From Nitrospira sp. (GTDB lineage Bacteria > Nitrospirota > Nitrospiria > Nitrospirales > Nitrospiraceae), in contig JANDJL010000004.1 of NCBI GenBank assembly GCA_024330965.1, forward strand, positions 62,001 to 126,000: 64,000 bases of DNA. Reading direction: 5' to 3'. A model generated the notes under the pieces. The model was given only the letters and a program-made list of their open reading frames with translations. It ran no database searches and had not been told where the DNA came from. Positions 9,021-17,307 of the stretch are shown one piece after another; positions within the stretch are counted from its first letter, which is position 1; each line of letters starts with the position of its first letter. The position numbers and the translations under genes were made by a program.

Positions 9021-9493
9021 AAGCCCTGCTTGTCAGACCCATGCGGCCCGATGATCGATCGGCCGTCGTGCAGATACTGGGCGAGTCGGACCCCTGGCGA
9101 ACGCTCGGCTATACGGCGGCCGATTGGGATCGTATCTTTTGTCCACTTCCTCAGGGGCGAGACGGTTACGTGGCCGAGATCGACGGACACGTCGCTGGGA
9201 TCGCGGTCGTCAGGCCGAATTTTCTGGCCGGCGATTATTTGGAACTGTTGGCCGTCGCGCCATGGATGCGCCAGAACGGGGTCGGACGCCGGCTGATCGA
9301 GCATGTGGAACAGACCGTATTCGCCCGAACCAAAAACCTGTTCGCCTGCGTCTCGGACTTCAATGAGCAGGCCAGGACATTCTACAGAAAACGGGGCTAT
9401 CAAGAGATCGGCCCCATGCCGGATTTTTTGATTCCTGGCTCTTCAGAGGTTCTGTTGCGGAAGACCACGGGACCGGCCAGAAACGGCCGATAA
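9017..9493 (+). CDS. GNAT family N-acetyltransferase
   Basis: 158 aa from the ATG at 9017, which overlaps the stop of the deacetylase gene; this is the translationally coupled start. GNAT features are GYVAEIDGHVAGIAVV (beta2-3), YLELLAVAPWMRQNGVGRRLIEHVE (motif A with the acetyl-CoA loop Q/R-x-x-G-x-G/R) and a C-terminal NEQARTFYRKRGYQEIG. The substrate is unknown. Coupling to a deacetylase may be functional (acetylation state of a glycan or amine) or simply operon packing. Confidence 0.88.
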   Translation: MKALLVRPMRPDDRSAVVQILGESDPWRTLGYTAADWDRIFCPLPQGRDGYVAEIDGHVAGIAVVRPNFLAGDYLELLAVAPWMRQNGVGRRLIEHVEQTVFARTKNLFACVSDFNEQARTFYRKRGYQEIGPMPDFLIPGSSEVLLRKTTGPARNGR

Positions 9494-9566
9494 CCACCCC
9501 GCCATCCCGGCCCATCATCCTGGACGGCAATCTCGCCTGGCTCCTCCTTTCGCTTCATGTCGGATC

Positions 9567-9597
9567 TTGCCACCAGCCCCACGGCATCTGCTATAAG
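9567..9597 (+). promoter_or_regulatory. Candidate extended -10 promoter for the VOC gene
   Basis: TGCTATAAG (extended -10, hexamer 9592-9597) ends 7 nt before ATG 9605. TTGCCA at 9567-9572 is a possible -35 with a 19-nt spacer. No Shine-Dalgarno sequence precedes the ATG, so the transcript is probably leaderless. Confidence 0.45.
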
Positions 9598-9604
9598 TGG
9601 TCGC

Positions 9605-10003
9605 ATGAAGGTGACCAAACTGCTCCATACGAGGATGCGCGTCAGCGATCTGGATGTGACCATCAAGTTCTACACGACCGTGCTCGGCTTGGAGGTCGTC
9701 GAGCGCAAGACCTCGCCGCGTGGATCGCAGCTCGCCTTCCTGAAGGTTCCCAACAGCGAGGAATTGATCGAACTGACCTGTTTCCCCCCGAGCGGGCCGG
9801 TTCGGGTGCAGGAGGATCTCGTCCATCTTGCCTTTCAGGTAGAGAGTCTTGATCAGGCCATCGCCTCGCTTATCGAAAAAGGGATCACTATCACGGACGG
9901 TCCCACACAAACCTCCTCGGGCAGCCGCTTTATCTTTATTGACGCTCCGGACGGCTACGAAATCGAATTAATCGAACGCCCGGCCGGCGTAAAGATTGTC
10001 TGA
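9605..10003 (+). CDS. VOC (glyoxalase/bleomycin resistance) superfamily protein
   Basis: 132 aa, one VOC module pair. It begins KVTKLLHTRMRVSDLDVTIKFYTTVLGLEVV, typical of lactoylglutathione lyase and methylmalonyl-CoA epimerase-like proteins, and ends SSGSRFIFIDAPDGYEIELIER with the metal-binding Glu of the last strand. The H near the N-terminus and E near the C-terminus fit the metal site. It could be glyoxalase I or an epimerase; sequence alone does not decide. The ATG at 9605 is chosen because the upstream 16 codons contain the -10 element. Confidence 0.85.
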   Translation: MKVTKLLHTRMRVSDLDVTIKFYTTVLGLEVVERKTSPRGSQLAFLKVPNSEELIELTCFPPSGPVRVQEDLVHLAFQVESLDQAIASLIEKGITITDGPTQTSSGSRFIFIDAPDGYEIELIERPAGVKIV

Positions 10004-10037
10004 CAAGCTACATGATCGGGTGACAAGGAGTTGACGG

Positions 10038-10907
10038 ATGAAAAACGGGTTCTTTCGCGGGCATGGGCTGGGCAACGATTATCTCGTCATGGATCCTCGG
10101 GAACTGACGTTCAAGCTCACGCCCAAGAACGTTCAACGTATCTGCGACCGTCATTGGGGACTGGGCAGCGACGGTATTCTCGCGTTGGCCCCCTCGAAGA
10201 AAGCCGACTTCGGCCTGCGGATTTTCAATCCAGACGGCAGCGAAGCCGAAAAATCCGGCAACGGCCTTCGCATTTTTGCCCGCTACCTCCACGCAACCGG
10301 CAAGACGAAAAAACGGCGGTTCACGGTCGAAACCAAAGGAGGACTTGTCTCGATCACTCTCCATATCGACCGTCATGGTGACGTCCGTGAAGCCACGGTT
10401 GAAATGGGGCGGGCCACGTTCACGCCGGCGGCCCTTCCCTGCACACTCGATGTCCCAGAATTGATTCAGCAATCGATCAATGCCGCAGGTCGCACGTTGA
10501 CCTTCACCGGCGTAAGTGTGGGGAACCCCCATTGCGTGGTCTTCAACCCTTCCGGAAAGTCCTGGTCGCGCGAGGATCTGTTGGAGCTGGGACCAGCCCT
10601 GGAAACCCATCCGTTGTTTCCCAAACGAACGAACGTCCAGTTGGCCGTCCCGACCGGTCGCAAGGAAATCTTCATTTTGATCTGGGAGCGAGGAGCCGGC
10701 GAAACTCAGGCATCCGGTTCTTCATCCTGCGCCGCTGCCAGCGCCGCCGTTCGCTTGGGCCTGGTCGAGAGCCCCGTCACGGTGAAGATGCCGGGCGGAA
10801 CCCTGCTCATCGATGTCGCTCCCGACTTCAGCCTGACCATGAAAGGGCCTGTGGCCGAGGTCGCAAGGGGCACGCTCAGCCCCTCGTTTGTCAGATCGTT
10901 ACGATAA
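10038..10907 (+). CDS. DapF-fold epimerase homologue with Ser in place of both catalytic cysteines
   Basis: 289 aa, full-length diaminopimelate epimerase fold: GHGLGNDYLVMD at the N-terminus, RIFNPDGSEAEKSGNGLRIF, VSVGNPHCVVFN and ERGAGETQASGSSSCAAA. In DapF (C73 and C217 in E. coli) the two acid/base residues are Cys in QCGNG and QACGSG. Here the aligned residues are S73 (KSGNG) and S226 (QASGS). The substrate-contact and dimer motifs are kept. It is therefore unlikely to be an ordinary DapF; Ser at these sites occurs in other members of the epimerase/dehydratase superfamily. Neighbours give no lysine-pathway context. Confidence 0.85.
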   Translation: MKNGFFRGHGLGNDYLVMDPRELTFKLTPKNVQRICDRHWGLGSDGILALAPSKKADFGLRIFNPDGSEAEKSGNGLRIFARYLHATGKTKKRRFTVETKGGLVSITLHIDRHGDVREATVEMGRATFTPAALPCTLDVPELIQQSINAAGRTLTFTGVSVGNPHCVVFNPSGKSWSREDLLELGPALETHPLFPKRTNVQLAVPTGRKEIFILIWERGAGETQASGSSSCAAASAAVRLGLVESPVTVKMPGGTLLIDVAPDFSLTMKGPVAEVARGTLSPSFVRSLR

Positions 10908-11001
10908 CCTCCACGCCGTTCCCTCGACGCCCATCAACTGTCAAGCAGGAAGAAATGCAGGCGCCGTTCCTGGTATTCTTTTCTTCATCGAGATGTGACG
11001 A

Positions 11002-12849
11002 ATGATGCGCGACGAACTCCATGCCAAACTCGCTCACCTTCCCCAGCAGCCTGGGGTGTATCTGTTCAAGAACACCCAGGGGGCCATTCTCTACATCGGG
11101 AAAGCCTCGGTCCTGGCCGATCGCGTTCGATCCTATTTTCAGCGCGGCGCCGATCACAGCCCCAAAACGGCGCTTCTCGTCGGCCAAATCGCTGACATAG
11201 AAACGATGGTGACTCGCTCGGAGCTGGAAGCCTTGATTCTCGAAAGCAACCTGGTCAAACGCCATAAGCCTCGATTCAACATTGTGCTTCGCGATGACAA
11301 ACAGTATCCCTACCTCCGGCTGCCGATCAAAGACGACTTCCCGCGACTGTCCATCGTGCGCCGTGTCCAGAAAGACGGAGCCCTTTACTACGGCCCCTAT
11401 ACACCGACCAACGCCCTGCGGGAAACGCTGAAAGTGATCAAACACGTCTTCCCCCTCGCGACCTGTTCGATCGACATCGACGGGAAGGCGGAGCGAGCCT
11501 GTCTCGAGTTCGAAATCAAACGATGCCTGGCGCCTTGCACCGGCAACCAGACGAAAGAAGAGTATCATCAGATCGTGAAACAGGTCCGTCAATTCCTGGA
11601 AGGCCGCGATCGCGAACTGCTCGACGATCTGCGAGAGAAAATGGAACGGGCGGCTGAGCGCGAAGATTTCGAGGAAGCGGCTCGGTTGCGCGACCGCCTC
11701 TTCAAGGTGGAACGGATGCTAGAAAAGCAACGGGTGACGCAGGTCTCGGCCGTCGATCAGGACGTCATCGGGCTGGCGCGGCAAGGCAACGCCGTGGACC
11801 TGCAGATTTTGTTCGTCCGCGGCGGCCTCCTGATCGGTCGCAAGGATTTCTTTTGGCCTCAATCAGCCGACGTGGCAGATGAGGAACTCATTCGTTCAGC
11901 CATCGAGCAGTTCTATAACAAAGACGGGCAGCCGCCCAGGGAAGTTCTGATCCCGGCCGCCCTAGAAGATGCAACCGTGATTGAACAGTGGCTCTCCGAC
12001 AAGCGGGGGGAGTCGGTTCGCCTGGTCGCTCCGGAACGAGGCACCAAGCACCAATTGATTCTCCTGGCCGAGGAAAACGCAGCGGCGGCCGTCGCCGACC
12101 ATCTGCGTGAAGAAGAGCGTGACCGACAGGCCGGCGCGGAGCTTCAACGGATGCTCAGGTTGGACCGCCCGCCTCGTCGGATCGAGGGCTTTGACATTTC
12201 CAATACCATGGGCGATCTCTCGGTCGCCTCCATGGTGACCTGGGAAGACGGCAAGATGAAAAAGGCTGATTATCGGCGATTTAAGATCAAGACCGTCGGC
12301 GGCGCCAATGACTTTGCCAGCATCAAAGAAGCAGTGGTGCGACGGTACGGCGCGCCCGGCGGTGAACCAAGCACCATGACGGCAGGCCTTTCCCGTCCGG
12401 ACCTGATCTTGATCGACGGCGGTCTGGGGCAATTGTCAGCGGCCATGGAAGGTCTCAAGGAAATCGGGCTCCCCCACTTGCCGATCCTGGGATTGGCGAA
12501 GGCCCGCGGAGGAAAAGGCGAGCGCGTGTTTCTGGCCGGCAGAAAAAACCCGATTCTTCTCTCCCCGATTTCGCCTTCGACCCATCTGCTTCAACAGATT
12601 CGAGACGAAGCTCATCGTTTCGCGCTCACTTACCATCGTCGCCTCCGTGGACGGTCGTTAACGACGTCCGGGATCGATCACGTCATCGGAATCGGCGAAG
12701 CCCGACGGAACCGATTGCTCACCCGATTCGGCAGTTTGGACAAGCTGGCTTCCGCCGGCGACGAGTCTCTTCGCGAGGCTGGTCTCGCCCCCCAGACTAT
12801 CGTCAATCTTCGGCGGACACTTGGCGAAAAAGACCGGAACGTTTCGTAA
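11002..12849 (+). CDS. uvrC: UvrABC excinuclease subunit C
   Basis: 615 aa, standard UvrC length. The GIY-YIG nuclease domain is at the N-terminus (PGVYLFKNTQGAILYIGKA) and makes the 3' incision. The UVR motif (EREDFEEAARLRDRLF) binds UvrB. The RNase H-like C-terminal nuclease is seen in EGFDISNTMGDLSVASMV and LILIDGGLGQLSAAMEGL (catalytic Asp residues). A double helix-hairpin-helix ends the protein. uvrA lies 22 kb away in this window. Two ATGs (11002, 11005) are possible starts. Confidence 0.96.
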   Translation: MMRDELHAKLAHLPQQPGVYLFKNTQGAILYIGKASVLADRVRSYFQRGADHSPKTALLVGQIADIETMVTRSELEALILESNLVKRHKPRFNIVLRDDKQYPYLRLPIKDDFPRLSIVRRVQKDGALYYGPYTPTNALRETLKVIKHVFPLATCSIDIDGKAERACLEFEIKRCLAPCTGNQTKEEYHQIVKQVRQFLEGRDRELLDDLREKMERAAEREDFEEAARLRDRLFKVERMLEKQRVTQVSAVDQDVIGLARQGNAVDLQILFVRGGLLIGRKDFFWPQSADVADEELIRSAIEQFYNKDGQPPREVLIPAALEDATVIEQWLSDKRGESVRLVAPERGTKHQLILLAEENAAAAVADHLREEERDRQAGAELQRMLRLDRPPRRIEGFDISNTMGDLSVASMVTWEDGKMKKADYRRFKIKTVGGANDFASIKEAVVRRYGAPGGEPSTMTAGLSRPDLILIDGGLGQLSAAMEGLKEIGLPHLPILGLAKARGGKGERVFLAGRKNPILLSPISPSTHLLQQIRDEAHRFALTYHRRLRGRSLTTSGIDHVIGIGEARRNRLLTRFGSLDKLASAGDESLREAGLAPQTIVNLRRTLGEKDRNVS

Positions 12850-12885
12850 GATCTCCCTCGCGGACGATCACGGCTTCTTAGTTTG

Positions 12886-14322
12886 TTAATAGAGCACGTG
12901 CACGCCTATCGATCCGAGATGGACGGAGGCTCGATAGGTGCCGTTGAGGGTTGGACTGACGAGGCTGCCCACGACCGTGCGCGATTCGTACACCCATTCT
13001 TGAAACGCGAGATCGATTCCGATTCCCTTGGGCCATAAAGACGACGCTCCGCTACAAGGAATCAATCCCAGCAATCGTCCAGCCCCCTTGCAGAGAAAAC
13101 CGGCGCCGAAAGAGAACGTATGCGCCGGCAATGACATCATCGCGGGGTTGAAGGTTCGGTCGGGAACGGGATCCCCCGTGTAGGTGTATCCTGTCCGGGC
13201 GGCCACCTCCCAGTGAGGCAACCACGTCGGGTTCAACCATCGGTACTCGGTCCCCACCGCGATCACCGGGACGTCTTTCCAATTCTGCGGCTGACGGACG
13301 GTCGTTCCGTTCTGAAGTCGGATGTCGAGATCGGTGTTGGCACTCCATGCCACGTATTCCACATCAAGCTCAATCTTCCACTCTCGTCCGCTCGTGCGGA
13401 TCGGCCAATAGGCAATGGCGCCGGTTACGATGTGGGGGAGCACCAGTTCCGTCGAAGCATCGGCGACCTTGATTCCGTTAGCCAGGATAGAGCCGTTGAG
13501 AGGCACAATCGCCCGGCTGCGATAGACGAGGCCGAGAGCGATGACGGGAATTCCTTCCACGTTTTTCAGGGGCGCATAGTGAACCCCCAACGTGCCCCCC
13601 ACCCCGGTCCCTTTTCCGTTGAATTCAATGGACGCGCCGGGCGGAATGCCGAACGTGAAATCGCTGATCAGTTTCGTCTCCGCATGACCCTCGCCGAGAA
13701 AGCCGGCGAAGGTATAAATGTCGGCGCCCATCCCCACCGACAAGCTGTCGCTGATTCGATACGCCGCTGTAGGCTTGATGTCGATCAAGGGGAGGGCGGC
13801 GGAGGTTACGATCGTCCGAAAAGGGCCATCGATGGGATAACGAATGTTCAATCCATACGGCGAGGTGATTCCCACACCAAGGGTGACCGCCGAGAGACGG
13901 GACATTCCCAGTGTCCCCACATTGGCGCTGAGATAAAAGAAACTCGGCGGGGGCCAGTTGACACTGCCGTTGAAATCGCCACGGGTCTCGCGGCCGGCCG
14001 GACTGTTAAATGTAACGGATCCTCCGACCATATTGGTTCCCGCTACGCTCTGTATCCTTTCCACCCGGCTCAATCCTGCGGGATTATAGTGAACGGCCGA
14101 GGCATCATCGACCGCCGCCGCGAACGCGTTGCCCTGACCGGCAGCGCGCGCCCCCTGCGGCTGAAATCGAATGGCCTGCGCATGCGCCGATTCCGGATAC
14201 AACAGGACGATCCAGAATATCAGCATGACCACGACTCCAACGGTGCCGTGCAGAAATATGCCGCTCGTCCCTGCTCTCGGCTCAGCGCTAATCATCTCCA
14301 TGCGCCGTGGTCTCGCCAACAT
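12886..14322 (-). CDS. FadL/TodX (OmpP1) family outer-membrane channel
   Basis: About 478 aa from ATG 14322, which has AAGAAGG 7 nt upstream; a GTG at 14346 would add 8 residues. The signal peptide ends near PESAHAQA. The mature protein opens with FQPQGARAAGQGNAFAAAVDDASAVHYNPAGLSR, the FadL N-terminal plug with its NPAG motif, followed by beta-barrel strands ending in an aromatic residue. FadL proteins move hydrophobic molecules through the outer membrane. It is divergent from and 137-161 nt away from a luxR gene. FadL has been linked to uptake of long-chain AHLs in Sinorhizobium, so a role in signal import is a reasonable inference only. Confidence 0.88.
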   Translation of the reverse strand: MLARPRRMEMISAEPRAGTSGIFLHGTVGVVVMLIFWIVLLYPESAHAQAIRFQPQGARAAGQGNAFAAAVDDASAVHYNPAGLSRVERIQSVAGTNMVGGSVTFNSPAGRETRGDFNGSVNWPPPSFFYLSANVGTLGMSRLSAVTLGVGITSPYGLNIRYPIDGPFRTIVTSAALPLIDIKPTAAYRISDSLSVGMGADIYTFAGFLGEGHAETKLISDFTFGIPPGASIEFNGKGTGVGGTLGVHYAPLKNVEGIPVIALGLVYRSRAIVPLNGSILANGIKVADASTELVLPHIVTGAIAYWPIRTSGREWKIELDVEYVAWSANTDLDIRLQNGTTVRQPQNWKDVPVIAVGTEYRWLNPTWLPHWEVAARTGYTYTGDPVPDRTFNPAMMSLPAHTFSFGAGFLCKGAGRLLGLIPCSGASSLWPKGIGIDLAFQEWVYESRTVVGSLVSPTLNGTYRASVHLGSIGVHVLY

Positions 14323-14378
14323 CAGACGGCCTTCTTGCACGGACACATCGATACCAGGAATCGAATTCCCTTTGAAAA

Positions 14379-14396
14379 TAGGGCCGTTTGGCCCTA
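14379..14396. promoter_or_regulatory. Inverted repeat, candidate operator between fadL-like and luxR genes
   Basis: TAGGGCC-GTTT-GGCCCTA is a perfect 7-bp inverted repeat with a 4-nt centre. It lies in the divergent intergenic region, 57-74 nt upstream of the channel start and about 90 nt upstream of luxR. It is not followed by a T-tract in either direction, so an operator is likelier than a terminator. It does not match the CTG-N10-CAG lux-box pattern. Confidence 0.4.
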
Positions 14397-14483
14397 CGTA
14401 TATTTAACCGATCGCTATCTTGATTTCGTTGCCCATATAAACTAAGGTGTCCGTACCTCTTCCTGGCTGGAGATTACAACATC

Positions 14484-15299
14484 ATGGCGTTCCAGCGACC
14501 GTTTCCGCGAAACATCTTCCGCAATCTTTCCAAGCAGGAGTGTGAACAGTTTCTGGAGATTATCCATTACATTTCCCAAGCCATGACCCCCGAGCAGGTG
14601 CGGGAGGTCTTGTTTCTCTTTCAGAAGTACTTCCCCTTCACCAAATCACTGGGAGGACTTGTTCGCCTGAGACCTGACGGAGGGTTTTCCGGCTTTAGCA
14701 ATATCGTCAACGCCAATTTCCCCGACGAATGGCTCTACCTCTATTGGAAAAACAATTTCGTCGAGGTCGATCCTGTTTTCAAGACAGCCTTGGAATCGCC
14801 TGGCACTCGACATTGGCAGGCCGTCTATCAAAGCCACCCCTTCTCTTCCGAAAAAGGGCAAGAATTTCTTGAAACCGCGCAGCAGTTCGGCCTCTGTGAT
14901 GGGATCACCACCGGATCCGTTGACGAAGCTTGCGGGCTTGCCACATTCTGCTCGTTCGCCAGCGAGCAATCAATAGACGCCGAACGGTTCATCCCGCTCG
15001 TGGAATATCTGGGCTTTCACGTCCACACAGCCCTTCTGAGAACGGCCCCCAAAGCACCGCCCAAAACCGATCGTTGCATCAAAGAACTTACGTCGCGGGA
15101 AGTTACGATCCTGAATTGGATGAAGAATGGAAAGACCAACTGGGAAATCGGCAAAATTCTCGGGGTCAGTGAACGGACGGTCCGATTTCACATCGAGAGC
15201 ATCTTTTCCAAACTCGAAGTCACATCACGCTCGCAAGCCGTCGCCATCGCCATCGAACATGGCTTGCCGACACTGCATGGGTTGCCATCGGCCAGTTAG
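14484..15299 (+). CDS. LuxR-family quorum-sensing transcription regulator (AHL-binding domain + LuxR HTH)
   Basis: 271 aa. The N-terminal autoinducer-binding domain keeps the invariant ligand-pocket residues of LuxR/TraR: W83, Y87, D96, P97, W111 and the Gly of FGLCDGIT. The C-terminal HTH (about 205-262) reads LTSREVTILNWMKNGKTNWEIGKILGVSERTVRFH. It is convergent with a luxI gene 245 nt away, an arrangement common for cognate pairs. Predicted to bind the AHL made by that synthase and act at the lux box at 16336. Confident for the family; the ligand is unknown. Confidence 0.92.
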   Translation: MAFQRPFPRNIFRNLSKQECEQFLEIIHYISQAMTPEQVREVLFLFQKYFPFTKSLGGLVRLRPDGGFSGFSNIVNANFPDEWLYLYWKNNFVEVDPVFKTALESPGTRHWQAVYQSHPFSSEKGQEFLETAQQFGLCDGITTGSVDEACGLATFCSFASEQSIDAERFIPLVEYLGFHVHTALLRTAPKAPPKTDRCIKELTSREVTILNWMKNGKTNWEIGKILGVSERTVRFHIESIFSKLEVTSRSQAVAIAIEHGLPTLHGLPSAS

Positions 15300-15544
15300 G
15301 GCCTTCCTCCGTAGCAGCTCCCTCATCGATTGCTTGCCCGGATCGTCTCGCGTGATCCATCTTGAAAGATGGGCCGCATCGCCTAAGAGCGCGTAATGGA
15401 CCGAGTCGACCACCACCTGGGAGGGCAGGGTCCCATTTCCCGGTGTGACGCCCGGTCATTTGCCAGAAGCAGTTCCCACTCCCCGTGAGATCCCGCTTTT
15501 TTGACCATGCCTCCCCTCGTCAGTTCCTTAATCACACACCTTCC

Positions 15545-16255
15545 TCAAGCCACGACCGGCACCGCTGGCGCCTCCGCCATCGATTGCGCCGGTACAGATG
15601 GCACACGGTCTGTCTTCGTGAGCCACTCCAACATAGCAGGGCGCAAGATCGACGCCTGGGCTCGAAACTCGTCGAGGTCGAGCACTCCTCCGATGGAGAG
15701 TACCTCCGCAGGCGGGATGGCAACCGGCTCTCCGATGGGGCGGCATGGCCATCCGATCCGCTGGACGACCCGCAAGAGTTTGTGTTCAACCACCATGTAC
15801 GTGTAGCGCACACCGTGCATGAGACACCATTGGTACATTCCCTTGAATATCGTTTTCAGCAATCTTCCGGATAGCCTCCGCTCCGTGATCGACGGGTCCA
15901 CCGCGAGTCTCGTAATCTCCGCTGTGTCCGGCGTCTTCCGAACGCGGTGGTTCCCCACCAAGCACGCGCTGAACTCGCTTTCGATCATGAAGGGAACGGG
16001 CGCGTGCGTCATGCGGACCATCCCTAGCAAACGGGTTTCCGGAGAAAACACTCCGATGGACGTACTCCACGCGTCGTACATGTCTTCTTCGAGTCGATCG
16101 GGTCGCTCCGACACCCATTTCAACCGCTCAGCGAAGACCCGATGCCGCAAGCGGTACGCCTGCCGCAACTCCTCCTCATCGGTCAAGGTCTTGACCAACA
16201 ATTCTTCTTCGTAGAACGACAGGTCTTTTTCCTCTCCCAGCGCCGATTCCCTCAT
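15545..16255 (-). CDS. LuxI-family acyl-homoserine-lactone synthase
   Basis: 236 aa, start supported by AGGAGG 5 nt upstream. LuxI-type residues are all visible: R37, F41 and W47 in YRLRHRVFAERLKW, D58 and D61 in EEDMYD, R81 in MVRM, and E113 and R116 in AEITRLAVDP. These bind S-adenosylmethionine and the acyl-ACP. The protein is about 30 residues longer than LuxI at the C-terminus. A related alternative is the acyltransferase associated with exosortase systems, but the adjacent AHL-type LuxR and the upstream lux box favour true signal synthesis. Confidence 0.88.
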   Translation of the reverse strand: MRESALGEEKDLSFYEEELLVKTLTDEEELRQAYRLRHRVFAERLKWVSERPDRLEEDMYDAWSTSIGVFSPETRLLGMVRMTHAPVPFMIESEFSACLVGNHRVRKTPDTAEITRLAVDPSITERRLSGRLLKTIFKGMYQWCLMHGVRYTYMVVEHKLLRVVQRIGWPCRPIGEPVAIPPAEVLSIGGVLDLDEFRAQASILRPAMLEWLTKTDRVPSVPAQSMAEAPAVPVVA

Positions 16256-16332
16256 CGCTCCCTCCTCGCTTGCGCCCCGTCAGGGCAGTTATTTGGTGGA
16301 TGGGATCGATGGTTCCATCTTGCTGAAAAGAG

Positions 16333-16358
16333 GTCACCTGGCGGATTCGCCAGGTGAC
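16333..16358. promoter_or_regulatory. lux box (LuxR operator) upstream of luxI
   Basis: A perfect 11-bp inverted repeat with a 4-nt centre. Its core at 16336-16355 is ACCTGGCGGATTCGCCAGGT, matching the CTG-N10-CAG lux-box rule and differing little from the Vibrio fischeri box in its outer bases. It is 81 nt upstream of the luxI start on the minus strand and about 130 nt upstream of the kinase gene at 16489. It could therefore control autoinduction of luxI, the kinase operon, or both. No T-tract follows, so it is not a terminator. Confidence 0.75.
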
Positions 16359-16488
16359 AGAGAAACGGTCTTCACGTACATTCCGCCAAACGGTCCATAA
16401 AGTGGCATGACAATGCGGCTATAGACTCATTTCTCTCGATAAATCAACGTCTTCGGCATTTTCACCGGTGAAGGAAGGAGGATCTGAC

Positions 16489-17307
16489 GTGGAGAAAAGC
16501 AAGAAAGGGTTCGGCGTTTTCAAAGGGACTCGAGACGGCTGGCCCGACATGGAATACCGCCGCGCGGATGGCGGCTTTCCCCTGGAGACAGGTGAAGTCC
16601 TTCCCTGCTCTTATGTGAAGACGTTCGGCAAAGACGATGTTGCCAGCGCGCTCAAAGCGATGGAGCACCGGGTCAATGCTCTTCTGGAAGATCGTCGCCG
16701 GCTTACGCGGGACCTCCACGACTGCATCTTGCAGTCGCTGTACGCCATCGGTTTAACCCTTGAGGCATCCCGTCATCCGAATCCCGATCCATCCCAGGAA
16801 TCCGCCCGGTCGCACCTGCATGTCGTGTCCCAATTGAACCATCTGATTCATGACGTTCGAGCCATGATCGAATCCCTGGAAGCCGGAACCATCCAAGAGT
16901 TTGACTTCGTGGCGGAACTGACTTCGCTTCGGGAGACCTATGAACAGGGAGGACGGCTCGCCATTCGACTGGATCTCGATCCCGATGCGGTGGGCAACCT
17001 CACCAGCGAAGAGCAGAGAGAAATCCTGAACATCGTGCGGGAAGCCCTCAGCAACTGTGCCCGTCATGCCGAGGCTACTCACGTCGTCGTCGCTCTCCGT
17101 ATGCGAGGATCGAAGCTTCGCGTCAGTGTCGTCGATGATGGGCGGGGATTCACGCTGAACGGCAATTGCCGGCGGGGCTACGGACTGACCAACATGGAAG
17201 CCCGCGCGAGGAAGCTGGGTGGAGTTCTCCGTGTTACATCGACACAGGGGCAAGGCACCACCGTCGTCATCGATCTATCACTGTCATCCGTCTTGACGTT
17301 CGCATGA
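16489..17307 (+). CDS. Soluble HisKA_3-type sensor histidine kinase (NarX/DegS class)
   Basis: 272 aa from GTG 16489, which has AAGGAGG 7 nt upstream; an in-frame GTG at 16468 overlaps that site and is rejected. It has no membrane segment and no recognisable sensor domain. The phospho-acceptor is H77 in RRLTRDLHDCILQSLYAIGL, and the HATPase has an N box (VREALSNCARHA), VVDDGRGF and GYGLTNM. Its stop overlaps the start of the next response regulator (ATGA), so the two are a coupled pair. The lux box 130 nt upstream raises the possibility of quorum control. Confidence 0.92.
   Translation: MEKSKKGFGVFKGTRDGWPDMEYRRADGGFPLETGEVLPCSYVKTFGKDDVASALKAMEHRVNALLEDRRRLTRDLHDCILQSLYAIGLTLEASRHPNPDPSQESARSHLHVVSQLNHLIHDVRAMIESLEAGTIQEFDFVAELTSLRETYEQGGRLAIRLDLDPDAVGNLTSEEQREILNIVREALSNCARHAEATHVVVALRMRGSKLRVSVVDDGRGFTLNGNCRRGYGLTNMEARARKLGGVLRVTSTQGQGTTVVIDLSLSSVLTFA

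Noticed and set aside
10038..10907. Plain assignment as diaminopimelate epimerase (dapF)
   Set aside because: Both catalytic cysteines are serine, so only the fold family is claimed.
16333..16358. Hairpin at 16333 as terminator
   Set aside because: No T-run follows; the core fits the lux-box consensus instead.
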